64,000 nt of DNA, taken from Sphaerosporella brunnea. Its lineage: Eukaryota > Ascomycota > Pezizomycetes > Pezizales > Pyronemataceae. This document shows positions 43,330 through 54,517 of the stretch, one piece after another; the first letter of the stretch is position 1, and every line of letters begins with the position of its first letter. Position numbers and translations under genes: made by a program. The notes below the pieces were generated by a model that was given only the letters and a program-made list of their open reading frames with translations, did no database searches and was not told where the DNA came from. The DNA lies in the NCBI GenBank assembly GCA_008704415.1, contig VXIS01000079.1:62001-126000 (forward strand). Reading direction: 5' to 3'.

Positions 43330-45258
43330 TTAGCTATTGGCTGTTAGAGGGGTTGGTAGGAGGGTTACCTTCCGCGACCTTAGTTGCCTAGCCAGGGTAC
43401 TTGGACCCGCCGGTGTCGGGGACTCCATTCGATAGCGAGGGTTGTGTTCATCCTCAGAAGAGGATACAAGGGACTCATACTCATCTGAGGAGCTACTGAT
43501 AACGGGTTTGGGGGTTGCTGGGTCGGGGGTTGTTGCGGGTAAACCTTCAAATCTAACCGTTACACGAGACCTCCGGCCCTTACCCATCTTTGCTGCCGCT
43601 GCGGCCTTGTCTGCTGTCTTTTGAGCTGCCGCCTGCTTTTTCTCAGCGGCGGCGGCTGTGCGAGCTTGCTTCCTAGCCTCCTTTGCTGCCACCTCATCCT
43701 CCCTTTCCTTAATCTCCTCCACAATCTCTGTAGCAGTCAAAACCCCACTACGCTTCTCCTTACTAAACTGTCGCATGTCCTTTTTGGAAACTCGAACATT
43801 GCGCATGGACTCTCGTAGCTGACGCATTTGGTGGTTGGCGATGTCCGTCTGAACCAAAGCATACTCAGCACTGTGGGAAAAGCGGAGAATCAGGTTGCAG
43901 ATCTCCCCTTCACTAGCCTTCTTAACAAAATAGAGGGCTTGATTTGTCTGCTGGCGTAGTTCAAACTTGGTGTAAGGGGTTCGGTCAAGAGGAAAGGAAT
44001 TGTCTGACATCATCCTGTCTCTGGCGGCGGCGCGACTGATAGCGGTAGGGTTGTCTAGCTTGGAAAGGACGACACGGGCGTTGAGGGGTACAATGCCTGT
44101 ACACTCAAATGCAGAGGTAATATTTTCCAAGGTATATGCCTTCGCACGGGCACGTTTGTATAGCGGGAAGAAGGTATCACGGTTGATACCGACGGAGGTA
44201 ATGCGGAAGTAGTCTTCAACGGCCTTCTGGTAGTGGGTTTGCAGCTGACTAAACAGACCAACATCGAGCGGTTGTAGCAGATGAGTCGAATGAGCTGGAA
44301 GACAAAAAACCGTGATACCGTTCTGTTCGCAATATCTGAGGAAGGTGTAGTTGACATGGGATACATGTCCGTCGAGGATCAACAGTCGCTGCTTGCCAGG
44401 ACAACGTGCCTTGCTTACGGGGTCGTACACCTTAGTCAGCCAGTGCATCGCCATCTTGTTGTCCGTCCACCCCTTCTGTGACACTGCAAAACGTGCATCC
44501 CCATCGTCCGCATGCACATTTTTATACCAGTCAAAGCATTGTACTGCCCCCTTAGCGATAAGAAATGAAGGGAAGACAAAGCCATCTGCCGACACTGTTT
44601 CTAACGCTGTGATGAATTCTCGCTTGCCGTCTTGCTTGGAACGTGGATTCTTTTTGCCTCGCTTGGTGATGACTTTGGTTCGCTTTGCAACACCCATAAC
44701 AAAACCCTTTTCATCGACATTGGAAATAGCGTTGGGTTCGAACTTCTCGTCTCTCATAAGCTTGGCGAGCCGGCGGAAGTGTGTCTGGATGGTGTGGGGA
44801 TCCGAAGCTAGTGCCCGTTGTTTATCTAGCCGACTAGCGAACTTCGCCGCAAGAGAATCGTGACGGTTAAGGAAACGTGTTATCCAGTTCTTCCCAATGA
44901 CGTTCTTTTGATCCTTCTGCATTTGTACCTGTCGATTTTTGGGGTCTTTGGCCATCTCCACCACCAACCCCATTAGATGATCAATGCGTGCTGGAAACCC
45001 TAGTTCATCTAGCCTTTCCAACCACCTCACAATCGCTTTCTCGGCAGCAGGGGAGAATATTTGCTCCCCCTGATGTGCCTCCTGCCTTGGCCGCCTTCCG
45101 TTCCTTCTGTGGCCTAATGATGACTTTCTAACATCACATGCCTCGGCTGCCTGGCGTAGGGTCTGATAGGTACCGTCATCGAGCCCTTTCAGGGCCATCG
45201 CGTAACGTTCCTCGAGGTTTTTCTTGGTAATGGCACTTCGTTCCTTGACTTTAGGCAT
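43330..45258 (-). CDS. Pogo/Fot1-like transposase, full length
   Basis: This 642-residue transposase is in one open frame. Residues about 10-60 form a psq-like helix-turn-helix (YQTLRQAAEACDVRKSSLGH). Residues about 65-145 form a CENP-B/Tc5-type DNA-binding domain (NVIGKNWITRFLNRHDSLAA). The DDE_1 catalytic core shows D182 (SNVDEKGF), D296 (LLILDGHVSH) and D332 (LLQPLDVGLF), a DDD triad with 35 residues between the last two, typical of fungal pogo elements. The C-terminal part is Lys/Ala-rich (AAAEKKQAAAQ) with an acidic Ser tract (SSSSDEYESLVSSSEDE). No frameshift or stop is present and all three catalytic acids are kept, so the protein may be active. About 100 bases between the right repeat and the ATG would hold its promoter. 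Confidence 0.95.
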   Translation of the reverse strand: MPKVKERSAITKKNLEERYAMALKGLDDGTYQTLRQAAEACDVRKSSLGHRRNGRRPRQEAHQGEQIFSPAAEKAIVRWLERLDELGFPARIDHLMGLVVEMAKDPKNRQVQMQKDQKNVIGKNWITRFLNRHDSLAAKFASRLDKQRALASDPHTIQTHFRRLAKLMRDEKFEPNAISNVDEKGFVMGVAKRTKVITKRGKKNPRSKQDGKREFITALETVSADGFVFPSFLIAKGAVQCFDWYKNVHADDGDARFAVSQKGWTDNKMAMHWLTKVYDPVSKARCPGKQRLLILDGHVSHVNYTFLRYCEQNGITVFCLPAHSTHLLQPLDVGLFSQLQTHYQKAVEDYFRITSVGINRDTFFPLYKRARAKAYTLENITSAFECTGIVPLNARVVLSKLDNPTAISRAAARDRMMSDNSFPLDRTPYTKFELRQQTNQALYFVKKASEGEICNLILRFSHSAEYALVQTDIANHQMRQLRESMRNVRVSKKDMRQFSKEKRSGVLTATEIVEEIKEREDEVAAKEARKQARTAAAAEKKQAAAQKTADKAAAAAKMGKGRRSRVTVRFEGLPATTPDPATPKPVISSSSDEYESLVSSSEDEHNPRYRMESPTPAGPSTLARQLRSRKVTLLPTPLTANS

Positions 45259-45362
45259 ATTCGCGGTGGGCTGGGTGGTTGCGAACGGGTTGCGAGCGGG
45301 TTGTGGTTGGAATGCGGGGCTTTCACAGTGTCATATAGTCACGCTTTTTTTGCTTTTTTTGC

Positions 45363-45404
45363 GTCTCGCTTCTAGTGGATGTCTCGCTTCCCAGTGATCT
45401 ACGT
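45363..45404 (-). repeat. Right terminal inverted repeat of the pogo-like element
   Basis: This 42-bp repeat pairs with 43163-43204 with two mismatches. It lies directly inside the TA at 45405-45406 and contributes foreign codons to the truncated Pol eta frame. Confidence 0.93.
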
Positions 45405-46811
45405 TACTCCGTCCGCCACTCGCGGCTGTGAAATGCAAGGTTAATGTCTTTGGTCGCCTCCCCGGACCTTCGTCATCGAGACGCGAGCCGATGTCCGCAA
45501 TCAGCACTTGCAGCCATTCTTTTGCTGCTGCGAAGGCGGGGAGCGCCTGCCGGAATGATTTTGCTGAGAGGATGGATTTGATGGAGGACTTGGGGAGCAC
45601 GGGCGAGCGGTCGTGCCCGCGGAGGGTGTTGTACACCCACACTGCTGTGTCGTCTGCAAGCAGGGCTTGGAACTGGGGGAGTGTTACAGATAGGAGTTGT
45701 TGCAGTGAGGTGGTGTGGAAGTGGCTGGCGATTTGGGAGCCGAGTTTTCCGCCGAGGTTACGGACTGCTATTTGTCAGCTAGGCATGGGATAAAGGCGGG
45801 GGCCGGACTTTTGGTGAATTCGAAGGCGGAGAGGAAGGAAGTCGTCGCGCAGGGACGCACTACACTTTGTTGATTGGGCTTTTTGTACCCCGCCCCTAGC
45901 TTCGCCAGCATTTTGTTGGAGGCAATCCCCGCGGAACAGGTATATCCGAGTTGCTCGTATACCGCAGAGCGCAGGTTTTTGATGATGTCTGCCCCGATCG
46001 ACATCGCTATGTCGTCCCAGTCTATCTCCCCCTCTTCCCCCTCCTTGGCGGGGACAAGATGGCTCCCGCTCCACTCCAGCTCCTTTACCTCCGGTAGCGG
46101 AAGGAGCTCATCCCCGTGCTCCGACGTATTACGTAAACACTCATACTCCGTCAACAAACGCTCATAGCAATCCCTCGATAAATCCAGAAACGACTCATCG
46201 ATACTCGCCTTCTCTGTGTGCGCGTTTGGGCATAAATCTTGCAAGATCTTGAGGATTTTTTTGGATTCGGCACGGTACGGGTCTAGGCACGCTTTGCTGG
46301 TGTTTATGTCAGGGGGCGAGCCGGCGGGGCTGTAGGACCATGAAGAGCTGCCGGCGGACCAGGTGGCTACGTGTGCGAGGTAAATATTCGGACAGAGCTT
46401 TTTGGCTTCTGAAGCGGTCATGTGCCGCGTTACGCCTGCCGCGCGGCTGGGATAGTTTACAGCTATAAGGCCTGCCATGTAGGTAGGTGAGCATGAGAGG
46501 AGGGCCTGAGGTGGGGGAGAGGTACTCTGCCATTGCTGCACCGCCAGTGGCTGCTCCGGTGAGAGGCCGAGACGTTTGGTTTCACATTGTGCCTGGCATT
46601 ATGTTAGTTTTATATCTTGGTTCGAGAGGACGGACTTACGTAGAACGCATCTAAATCTCTATTACCAACAGCCATCCATCAGCTTTGGCTTTAGGGGAAG
46701 AGATGGGGAGACAAACACCAATGCTATTACTCGCAACGGGGAGTCGATAGAGTACTTTGACGGCTGTTGGAGATGGCGGTAGGTGAATTTGGACTTTCTG
46801 GGGGACTCCAT

Positions 46812-47059
46812 CGTTGGTGAGTGGGGTTGAGGCGCTGGGGATACGCGACGGGATTAAGGTACGTGTATTTTCCGCGTGCACGCGAATGGAGATTGTATCA
46901 TACACAGAACTTGCTGGAAAGAAAGTTTTGGGCTAACTAAAACTACATAATAAGGATTTTGCCAGGGTTTGCAAAGTTTCGTTCCAATTTTGAAATATGC
47001 ACATACCTTTTCATAAGGTATCACTCAGTGTTGAGCAGTGTGCAAAGACTCCAAATGAG
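46812..47059. promoter_or_regulatory. Upstream region of Pol eta
   Basis: These 248 bases lie upstream of the Pol eta start. No coding exon or obvious TATA box was found. Confidence 0.35.
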
Positions 47060-47208
47060 GAAGCCGGCGCCTTAGTTTGGGGGGCCTCGATAGGTGGTTT
47101 ATTCCACGAGGACAGGATTCGGGTTTTCTTTGTCCTGCATAGGCCTTGTTAGGCCTCGATCAGTGTATGAATTAAATAAATAAATAAATAAATAGAAGCC
47201 GGCGCCTT
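47060..47208. mobile_element. SINE-like retroposed insert with (AAAT)n tail and 14-bp duplication
   Basis: A 121-bp insert (47074-47194) is flanked by direct copies of gaagccggcgcctt (47060-47073 and 47195-47208). It ends in attaaat followed by aaat repeats just before the right copy. A simple-repeat 3' tail and a long target duplication are the marks of target-primed reverse transcription. The body contains gcctcgataggtgg and ggattcgggttt, which only loosely resemble Pol III A and B boxes, so a SINE or a truncated LINE end are both possible. Confidence 0.7.
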
Positions 47209-47330
47209 GGTAAAACAAATCGAACAAACATATCCTAAGCATCACCTCCTACACTTTGTACAGACAGTTACTGAAAATTGCAAAATTCTCGACAGACACG
47301 TCTGAGAATAGCCAGAGCACGATAGCTTAT

Positions 47331-47547
47331 CATGAGACGAACAGAGGGAAGCCTGGCTGTCGAAGCACTGCCGTCCCAAGTCTTACTTCCGCCCCCGCAA
47401 GAAGCCCGATCCCACAGCCTACAAAAACAGAAAGGCCCTGGCAGCTCGTTTCTTTCAGCTGAGGCTTAACAAAGCCCTGACAGGTCCATACCTCCTAAAA
47501 ACAGGCCGTAAGATGGATGCTTAAACAAACAAACAAACATGAGACGA
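47331..47547 (+). mobile_element. 5'-truncated LINE 3' end with (AAAC)n tail
   Basis: The insert 47341-47537 lies between direct copies of catgagacga (47331-47340 and 47538-47547; the first base may belong to the tail). One open frame, 47342-47524, reads QREAWLSKHCRPKSYFRPRK, then NRKALAARFFQLRLNKALTG and PYLLKTGRKMDA, then a stop. This resembles the C-terminal end of fungal LINE (Tad1-type) reverse transcriptase proteins, just before the Cys-rich motif. The tail is aaacaaacaaacaaac. The frame is undamaged, so the insertion is recent. Confidence 0.8.
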
Positions 47548-50500
47548 GTCATTTCGGGACATCCAGAGTGGTAGAGTCGGTTTCCAGTCAACAACCAAGC
47601 TGCAAGAAAGGCTACGGTGAGACTTTCCGGTCTCCCGGCGACGAGGTTTTAGGGCTACTGACCCAACTCTGGTCTGGGTTTGAGTCGTCCCGAGTGATCA
47701 CGTGTGCAACACTACCAGCAGTGACCACTGACAGTTTTAAGCGGTGACCGGAGGATTTGGTGGCCTTTCTCTGTAGCCTTGAGACCACGAAGGACCTACT
47801 CTCGAAACTCTGATGGGAAAACTTTTTCCCACCCAGCAATATCGAGAACTACGGCACAATGCCATCCACATAGGCTACGGGTGAAACGAGCTGCATTCCT
47901 ACTCCTCCAATTAGTTACAGGCTGTTTGTCACCTTGTTTCACCAATCAGGCGAGTTTTGTACTCTGCCAGCTGGCAAATGAGCCTGCAACTGTTCACGGT
48001 GCTCAGTCACTTCTCTGTACCTCGTACACAAAGCAACTATCCGCACATTCAAGGGTACAGACGGGAAATAGGGAAGCCCTTACTTCCAGAATGCCTTGTT
48101 TGTGACCTGAAAGTTGGTTTAACCATCGTGAGAAGAAGAGAAGGCATCAGAGTCGGGTCTCCCGGCTCATGCTGATATTGTGGTGGTAGGACGTTTGATA
48201 TCAACCAGGATATTTCGAGGGAACCCTGCTCTATTTGCCACTCATTCTTCTCCTGATCTAGCCCATGGCTACATGCTACATATGTCCGAAACTATTGGTG
48301 TTCACCTACATCGCCGAGGAGGAGGACGTCCTGCTTAATGCAATGCGTTTCCGGAGCAAGGGCACCGTTCGTATGTCTTGGTTCGCCAGAAGGCTGCCAG
48401 TGCCTTGACATGTGTCACGCGCACGTCAATGCGGGTGAGGCTTCGATTCCAACACACATACTACAGTGCGGCAGGTAGCCATACATAGGACGCCGTATTC
48501 TTCAGCCAACTCGGCAGCCCCGGGATATCGAGCTGTCGAGATTACCAAGCCAGTATCACACAGAAACATTTTTTGCTTCGAAAAGATGGTCATGTGCATC
48601 TAAAGACAATCCTAGCCTCCGTGTAGAACCCACAAGCGCACAATGCAGCTGATAGAATATACTGCACATTCCCGTGCCTGTAGCCTAGGTGTTGTGGGGT
48701 ATTATGAATTTGCATTGTGGTCCTGGCTGGACTCATTCGGTTGCACTGGAATGCAAGAGCACACGATGCAGCATGTACTGTAGACCTGTCTGGGTTCGGT
48801 CAGTGGACTGCAACTGGCTACATCAACCGAGCTTATTTGCAACCGAAGTACTTGCTCGTGTGCTCGTGTGATGCTTGGTTTGACACGTTTCTTGTGGAAT
48901 CATCACAAATCACCACAAGCCTTGTGCTCATGCACTCGGCTTCCATTTGTCCGGATACAGCCGGCATTGCAGACGCTTGAAATCCACCATGCACAAACCA
49001 TGCTTGCGTAGAATACAGTACAGTCACATCTGCGGACTCACAGAGTCCTGTTCCTGGCATGAGTGAGTTCTCGGCGGCGTTGAGGCCTCCTAGCTAGCGC
49101 CGCCTCGACGCCCAACAACAATGCAAACCGACCTTCCATTAGTAGCTCTCAAAATCCGCAGGTGTGCAAGGTGGAAGTGCAGTTTTGCTTGTTGAGGCTC
49201 TAATTAGATAGTTAACCGCACTCGTTAGCTCGTAGTTATTCACGGAGAACATGCTCACGTGTTCCCGTCTGTGCAAACGTGCGATTTTGATTCGGGCGTT
49301 GGCAGCAGCCGGTCGTCTGCAAGGCAGGGTCTTGAGCGGCGTGCAGCTGGAAAAATTTTGATATCGACATCTCCACGTCGCCGCATTGCCCGTGCTGAAC
49401 CTTCGGTACCGACTTCCTTTGACGTCCATCATTCAACACTGGGGATCACTCGCCCCACCTGGAAAGTGCTATTAATATTGGCACTGCCAAAAGTCGGAAG
49501 CTGAACCGAGACGGATCGACCTGTCATGCAAAGCCAGCCCGTAGCTACTCTACATAGTCAAGCCACCCAACTCTGCTTCATGCACGGAGAACCCTTTTTC
49601 CGCACAAATTACGCCAGGGAAATAATGCGACCTTGGTTTTCGGTCTGCTACTGCAAAGCACAGATATCACTCAGCTGCGGGCGGGTGGAGACGGGTGCAC
49701 GTGGCCCAAAGACAAGACAATATCCAAAAGTCCTGGAGCAGGCCCTGGCGGTTATCGTGAAAAGCAATTCTCCCCCAACAAAGACAACTCATGAGCCAGC
49801 TCTTGGTTCAAGCTGACGGGAAGTTCCCTCACGAGAAATTGGTCAGGACGTCCCTGATACCCCAGCTACATAACTGGTTATCTCCGATACGTACGTCTGA
49901 CGGATGACTCTGCCGCTCCTTGCAGCCAACGATATCATTGGATGTCAAAGACAGCGCATACATAGCGCAAGCTTTAGCGGCTCGGCACGTTAACGTTGTA
50001 TTTCAACATAACAAGTGAAACAAGCGGGCGTTACACGAAAACGTCAACGGACGTCAACCTTATCTATCTCAGGGGAAAAGACAGGAACGTTTGAACTCTG
50101 CGATCCCAGAAAGCTAGCGGAAATCACAGCCAACATGGAATTTCCACAAAAACCGTATTTCCCTGGAATTGCTATCTATCTCATGGAGCAATCCCCAATG
50201 TGGGGTGGGGGTTTTTTAATTTTTCCCGACGCCACCCCCCGAGTCACCGGTCTTTGCTAGTGACCCGCATACGCTTTACATGGGGCGTACCACGAAGAAC
50301 GAGTGGCTTGAGGCTGCGGTTCTATGATGCTGTTTAGGGCGATGGATGATGCTCATGATGATGAAACACCAGCTTCGAAGCCTCCGCCCTGCAATGTTAT
50401 TCTGACCCGGTAAAAGCAATACAACCAACGTGCCAATCACTACGATGCATGCATGATGCTGCCGTTGAACGTTCATCCCCTTGGCGAGTCAACTTTGGGG

Positions 50501-51140
50501 GGATGCTTCAGGGCTTCCCTCTTTGAGGAGATCTACCGCCAACTATCCTACGATGCACACTCTCACCGACTTGCCGTGTAGATCAACTGCACGATGCACT
50601 GGCCATCTCGAAATATCCAGAGACATCTGCCAAGTGATGTTATTTTTCCCCCACCGACATCAACCCGCGCGGCCCGGGCAGTGGCGGGTATGTATCTAGA
50701 ACGTAACAGTGCAGTAGATGGCAGTTCCCATCGGGAATCCCTGAATAGCATCGAAAAAAAGAGACATCCAAGATTCCAAGGCACTTTGCCAGCTCGCTAG
50801 CCACCTAACCTTTCAAATCTGCCGTGACCGAGTTCCTCCCCTGGAGGGGGACGGAATCTCGATCAATACCGGGGAACATGGAGTTCCAAGTTCCAACACA
50901 GGTCAGGCTCGTGGGCTGAACCCCTGGCCGGAAACCGCCGATCCATTACCATCTTCGGGCAGCGATTCAAAATCAAGATTCATGGAAACCACCAAGCCCT
51001 GATACCCGAGAAAAAAGGAACAAAAATAATTTACTCTAGCGGCGTACGCTATGGAGCACCTCCCCTGGAGGGGTTCGGTTACGTTTTGCCGCCCTTAGCA
51101 GTTTGAAACCGGCGTGGGCGCTACACAGTAATCAGCTGCA
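47548..51140. other. Gene-poor region, part 1
   Basis: About 3.6 kb on both strands was inspected. Open frames are short, lack recognisable motifs and have no convincing splice partners. A 16-base sequence (gtagctactctacata) at 49541 recurs at 51662. Probably long intergenic DNA with decayed inserts. Confidence 0.4.
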
Positions 51141-51196
51141 TTTACAGTATTTACAGTATTTACAGTATTTACAGTATTTACAGTATTTACAGTATT
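51141..51196. repeat. Tandem repeat (TTTACAGTA)n
   Basis: About six perfect copies of a nine-base unit. Confidence 0.92.
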
Positions 51197-54100
51197 GACA
51201 TGTTTGCAACTTCCAGCTACTGTAGAGCTCGAGCTTACACAGACGCGTTGAGGTACCTACTTACTTAAGACTAAGCAGATACTCTAAGTACCCTAGGTAC
51301 GTGTGCATGGATAACATTATTTTTAGGGACCACCCTTCGTTTACGTTAATCGCGACAGCCGAAGCACATAAAGCGGTAAGACAAGCCAGGAAGGAAATCG
51401 GGGTCCGCGTTACTATTAATGGAGGATCCGGAGGGGTCTAAGTGGTTCAAGGGAAATGACCTACACGCAGACAAGATCAACTGCTAATCCAGAGCACAGT
51501 TAGTATACTCAGTGGAGAACCTCACTGCTGGCAGGGACATCAGCGGCTGATCACTGATCGGGGAGCCGTTCGAGAGCGGATTTGGTAACCATAATCAACC
51601 AAAATTCGATGTTTGCTAAAAAATCCTCTTTCTTTTCAAGGGTTGAAAGGGGTTGCAGCCTGTAGCTACTCTACATACATCGGTCCGTCGAGATCGATGC
51701 CAGAGCTAGATATCGAAAGAAACTGGCGGGCTTGTCTCAAACGCACAAACCCACTCTGCGGATGCTTCGACCGCACCAATCATATGGCCTTGCAACCCGC
51801 GGGTTTACTTACAAACCCTTGAATCGAGGCTTAGGCTTCCTCTGCAAAATCCTCCTTTCCAGATCGCGATGTGGGGGTTTGTGGTGGTAATTCGAAAGCA
51901 CACACACCTCCTCCGGTTGCGATATCCGGCTCTGCATCTCGGGCGCCACAACCCCAAAATCCGCCCCCCTCCCGCCCTGTCTCGTACAACCGCTTGTGGG
52001 AACTCGGAGTGCCGATCATTCACAATACGATCCATTCCCGAGACACAGACCATTTGTTTTTGAATCAAGAGCGCCCTGGAGCCAGGTCAGGACTCGTGTC
52101 GCGTACATACGAGACCTTTAGATAGGTAGATCAAAAGGCACAAAAAAAACCAAAGAAAAAAAGCCCCCGCTCCCCCCCCTCCCCCCAAGAGAAAAGGAAA
52201 AGAAAGCAAAAAAAAAGGGGGGGGGGGGGTGTGCTGCTGTTTTTGCGGGGAGAGTGGTCAAAGCGCTGCTTGCTGCGGGTGCGGCCATAAGCTGGTTGAT
52301 GCGACCCACTGCCTGGCGAACCGCACTGCATTCGTTGTTGCTGGGCGAAATTGCGGGGTCCAAACAATCTGGCATAGCTATCGCGAATTTGCGTTGGCAT
52401 GTTTCAGCCCCACAAGATACCGGGCGGGGGTTGTGCACAATTCAATTGCTTGTCCGTGACCGCCGTTTGGTGAACATCTCGGGTAGAGTAGAGTTTATGC
52501 ACCTCGGTCTACATGCGTGCAGATTATTGAAAGTGTATTTTGGCCCTTTTTTGCTGGCTGGCCGCTCAGCATTACTCGATAGAATAAACTATTTGTAATA
52601 AAAAAAAAAAAGAAAAGAAGACGTGCCAGTGCGAGACAACGAATCGAACGCGCTGCACTTGCCGTTCCATGTCGATTCGTTGTTCACCGAATTTTTTTTT
52701 CTTTTCTGCTTAATATCCCTCATAAATTCCTCTCCGCTCAAAGTAACTACTCCATCGGGGACTCCCAAACGAAACTCACCTCGGGGGGCGTTCCGTCGAA
52801 GAGGCAAAAGGCGGACATCAATGCTTGTCTTGTTGTTGAATGTTGTCCACGCAGGCATAGGATTGTGGATCCCCTTTCAGACACCTATTCCCGCAGCAGC
52901 CTTTGGAGCAAGTGAAGGAGATCGAGTCGAATCGATCCATTCTGACCCTCCCTGTACTGCACGGTAGACTTTCAGCTCGGTCGAAACCTGGACATTTCAC
53001 CTTATTCCGCATAACCGCATCCCCACAGTCTCCTCACTCACTGAGTCAATTGTACCTCCCCCCTTTCCCGGGCGGCCGGCGACCCGGCAATGCTCTATCC
53101 GCCGGACAAAACCCATCCGGGGGGCAGCCGCTTCTCCCTCCATACTCCCAAGCCTCAGAATCTGGTGTTTGTGTCAGCCATAAGCTTTTACGGGTCCATC
53201 CCCGCCGGGTAGTGCTGATCCCAGGCGCTGGGGTAGTGTACATATGGCGACTTAACTGCCTAAAGCACCACACAACGCATTGCATATGCAGCCTGTTTTC
53301 TGGGGTCTAACTACCTCACCCCGCAATGCGCTAGAGAAGGGAGCGGGGGGAGACCCTCAAGCCAGTCTAGATTGAAATCGCTCCACAAACGGCGAGAAAT
53401 GGGTTGTGCTCGTTGGCCCAACTCGCCGTCAGTTCCCTCGTTAACATAATAAGCATGGGAGCCATCAAATAAAGAAAAAAAAACTCTCGATAATCCTTCT
53501 GCTTCTTTAGCGCGCGGGTTTTGTACGAAGGAAAAAAAAAGTACCCCTACATTCGTCGCCTGCTCGTAGATCTAGAACGACGTCCAGAGTCTTCCATCAC
53601 CTGCCACTTGTCCACCTCAGTAAATTCCCGACGTCCTCATGCTATCTGTAAACACAAAAATCAGTGTTATCATCGGAAAAGTGAGGTGTATTTGCGGGCA
53701 TTGGATAGTTTGAGGATATCCAGCATTGAACCTAAACACCTGCCTAGGTAGACTGTCGGGTCAGATTTTCTCTCCAAGTAGTAAGATCGTCATATAAAAG
53801 CTCACCTCGGCTGAAAGGTCCTGTAACTTACGACCAATGGAACAATTGTAATCTTGTGAAGGCCGTCGGCGCTGACTTGAACCACTTATTTGGGCATCGA
53901 ATTCTGCCACCTTCGAAAGGTATGGGATTGCCCAGTAATAGTTCCTCGGCAAATGTAGTTTGCGTGAAACATCAGATTTACTCGAACCACGGGTACTCCA
54001 CGATATTCAGGGTCAATCATCATGAACGTTTAGAGGCCTGTGGGTCGTCGTCTTCAGAGAAAGGTCGAACGATCGATCGCAACTCGGCGGCCCGGTAGTG

Positions 54101-54486
54101 GCACGCTGGCGTGATGCGATGCCGCGTGTGGGACGAAAAAAACCTGGAGTAAGGTTTGCCGGGGCATGTTTGTTTGTACAACTGTTTTGTTTGTTTGCTC
54201 AGACTTGTCGATGCTGCACTCTCATTGCATCGAAGTCCATAGTGGTCCAAGCTTGTACCTGTCTGTAGAGGCAATCGGAAGCGCGCTAGGTAACAGGTGC
54301 TTAAGAGAACAGCGGGAGATGATCCACGCGGACTGCACCCACACCAGCCGCATCCATCGCCGGTTGAATATAAACTTCGAGATCGCTTTTTTTTTTCTTT
54401 TTTTTTTTGTGTATTTGCTTCTCCCTCGCCGGCGGGGGACGGGAAGGAAGGAATGGGAAGTTACGAAGGATCTCGTCCCACACATC
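51197..54486. other. Gene-poor region, part 2
   Basis: About 3.3 kb without a supported gene. It includes homopolymer-rich sequence at about 52139-52234 (A, C and G runs, the longest a G13-type run near 52217). One minus-strand frame near 52615-52800 reads EFRLGVPDGVVTLSGEEFMR but has no start or splice support. Confidence 0.35.

Positions 54487-54515
<29 letters not shown>
54487..54515 (+). repeat. Poly(A) tract, 29 bases
   Basis: An uninterrupted A run. It could be a retroposed poly(A) tail, but no flanking duplication was found. Confidence 0.9.

Positions 54516-54517
<2 letters not shown>

Larger units (their letters stand above)
43163..45404 (-). mobile_element. Intact pogo/Fot1-like DNA transposon, TA target duplication
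   Basis: This 2242-bp element is bounded by TA at 43161-43162 and 45405-45406. Terminal inverted repeats of 42 bp (43163-43204 and 45363-45404) differ at two positions and begin ACGTARATCACKGGGAAGCG. Each contains two copies of aagcgagac separated by nine bases. The boundaries are set by host sequence: joining the flanks across one TA restores the Pol eta frame (SGGRSKQLTISPAGK). One uninterrupted transposase gene fills most of the element. The pogo group of the Tc1/mariner superfamily is indicated by TA duplication, CENP-B-type helix-turn-helix and the DDE core. Confidence 0.95.
42550..46811 (-). pseudogene. RAD30: DNA polymerase eta (Rad30), interrupted by a transposon
   Basis: This is a Y-family translesion polymerase that bypasses UV dimers. 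The exons are 46811-46717, 46658-46640, 46592-46526, 46471-45809 and 45767-45407 plus TA, continuing at 43160-42550 beyond a 2242-bp insert. Without the insert the gene would be 605 residues. Visible motifs are the catalytic RVIALVDLDAFY and SIDESFLDLSRD, the palm and fingers around NYPSRAAGVTRHMTASEAKK, and the thumb around GYTCSAGIASNKMLAKLGAG. Also present are little-finger sequence (KTLTLHFTAASGGR), a PIP-like GIGRFFA, and a C-terminal ubiquitin-binding UBZ finger (CPDC...EHKDWH). The insertion lies in the little finger after about 401 residues. The N-terminal frame now ends after about 25 foreign residues (stop at 45331). Every intron and the rest of the frame look intact, so the disruption is recent. 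Confidence 0.93.

Noticed and set aside
52600..52700. tRNA-like gttcgattc on the minus strand
   Set aside because: No acceptor, D or anticodon stem could be folded around it.
54487..54515. Poly(A) run as evidence of a retroposed gene
   Set aside because: No flanking direct repeat or recognisable coding sequence next to it.
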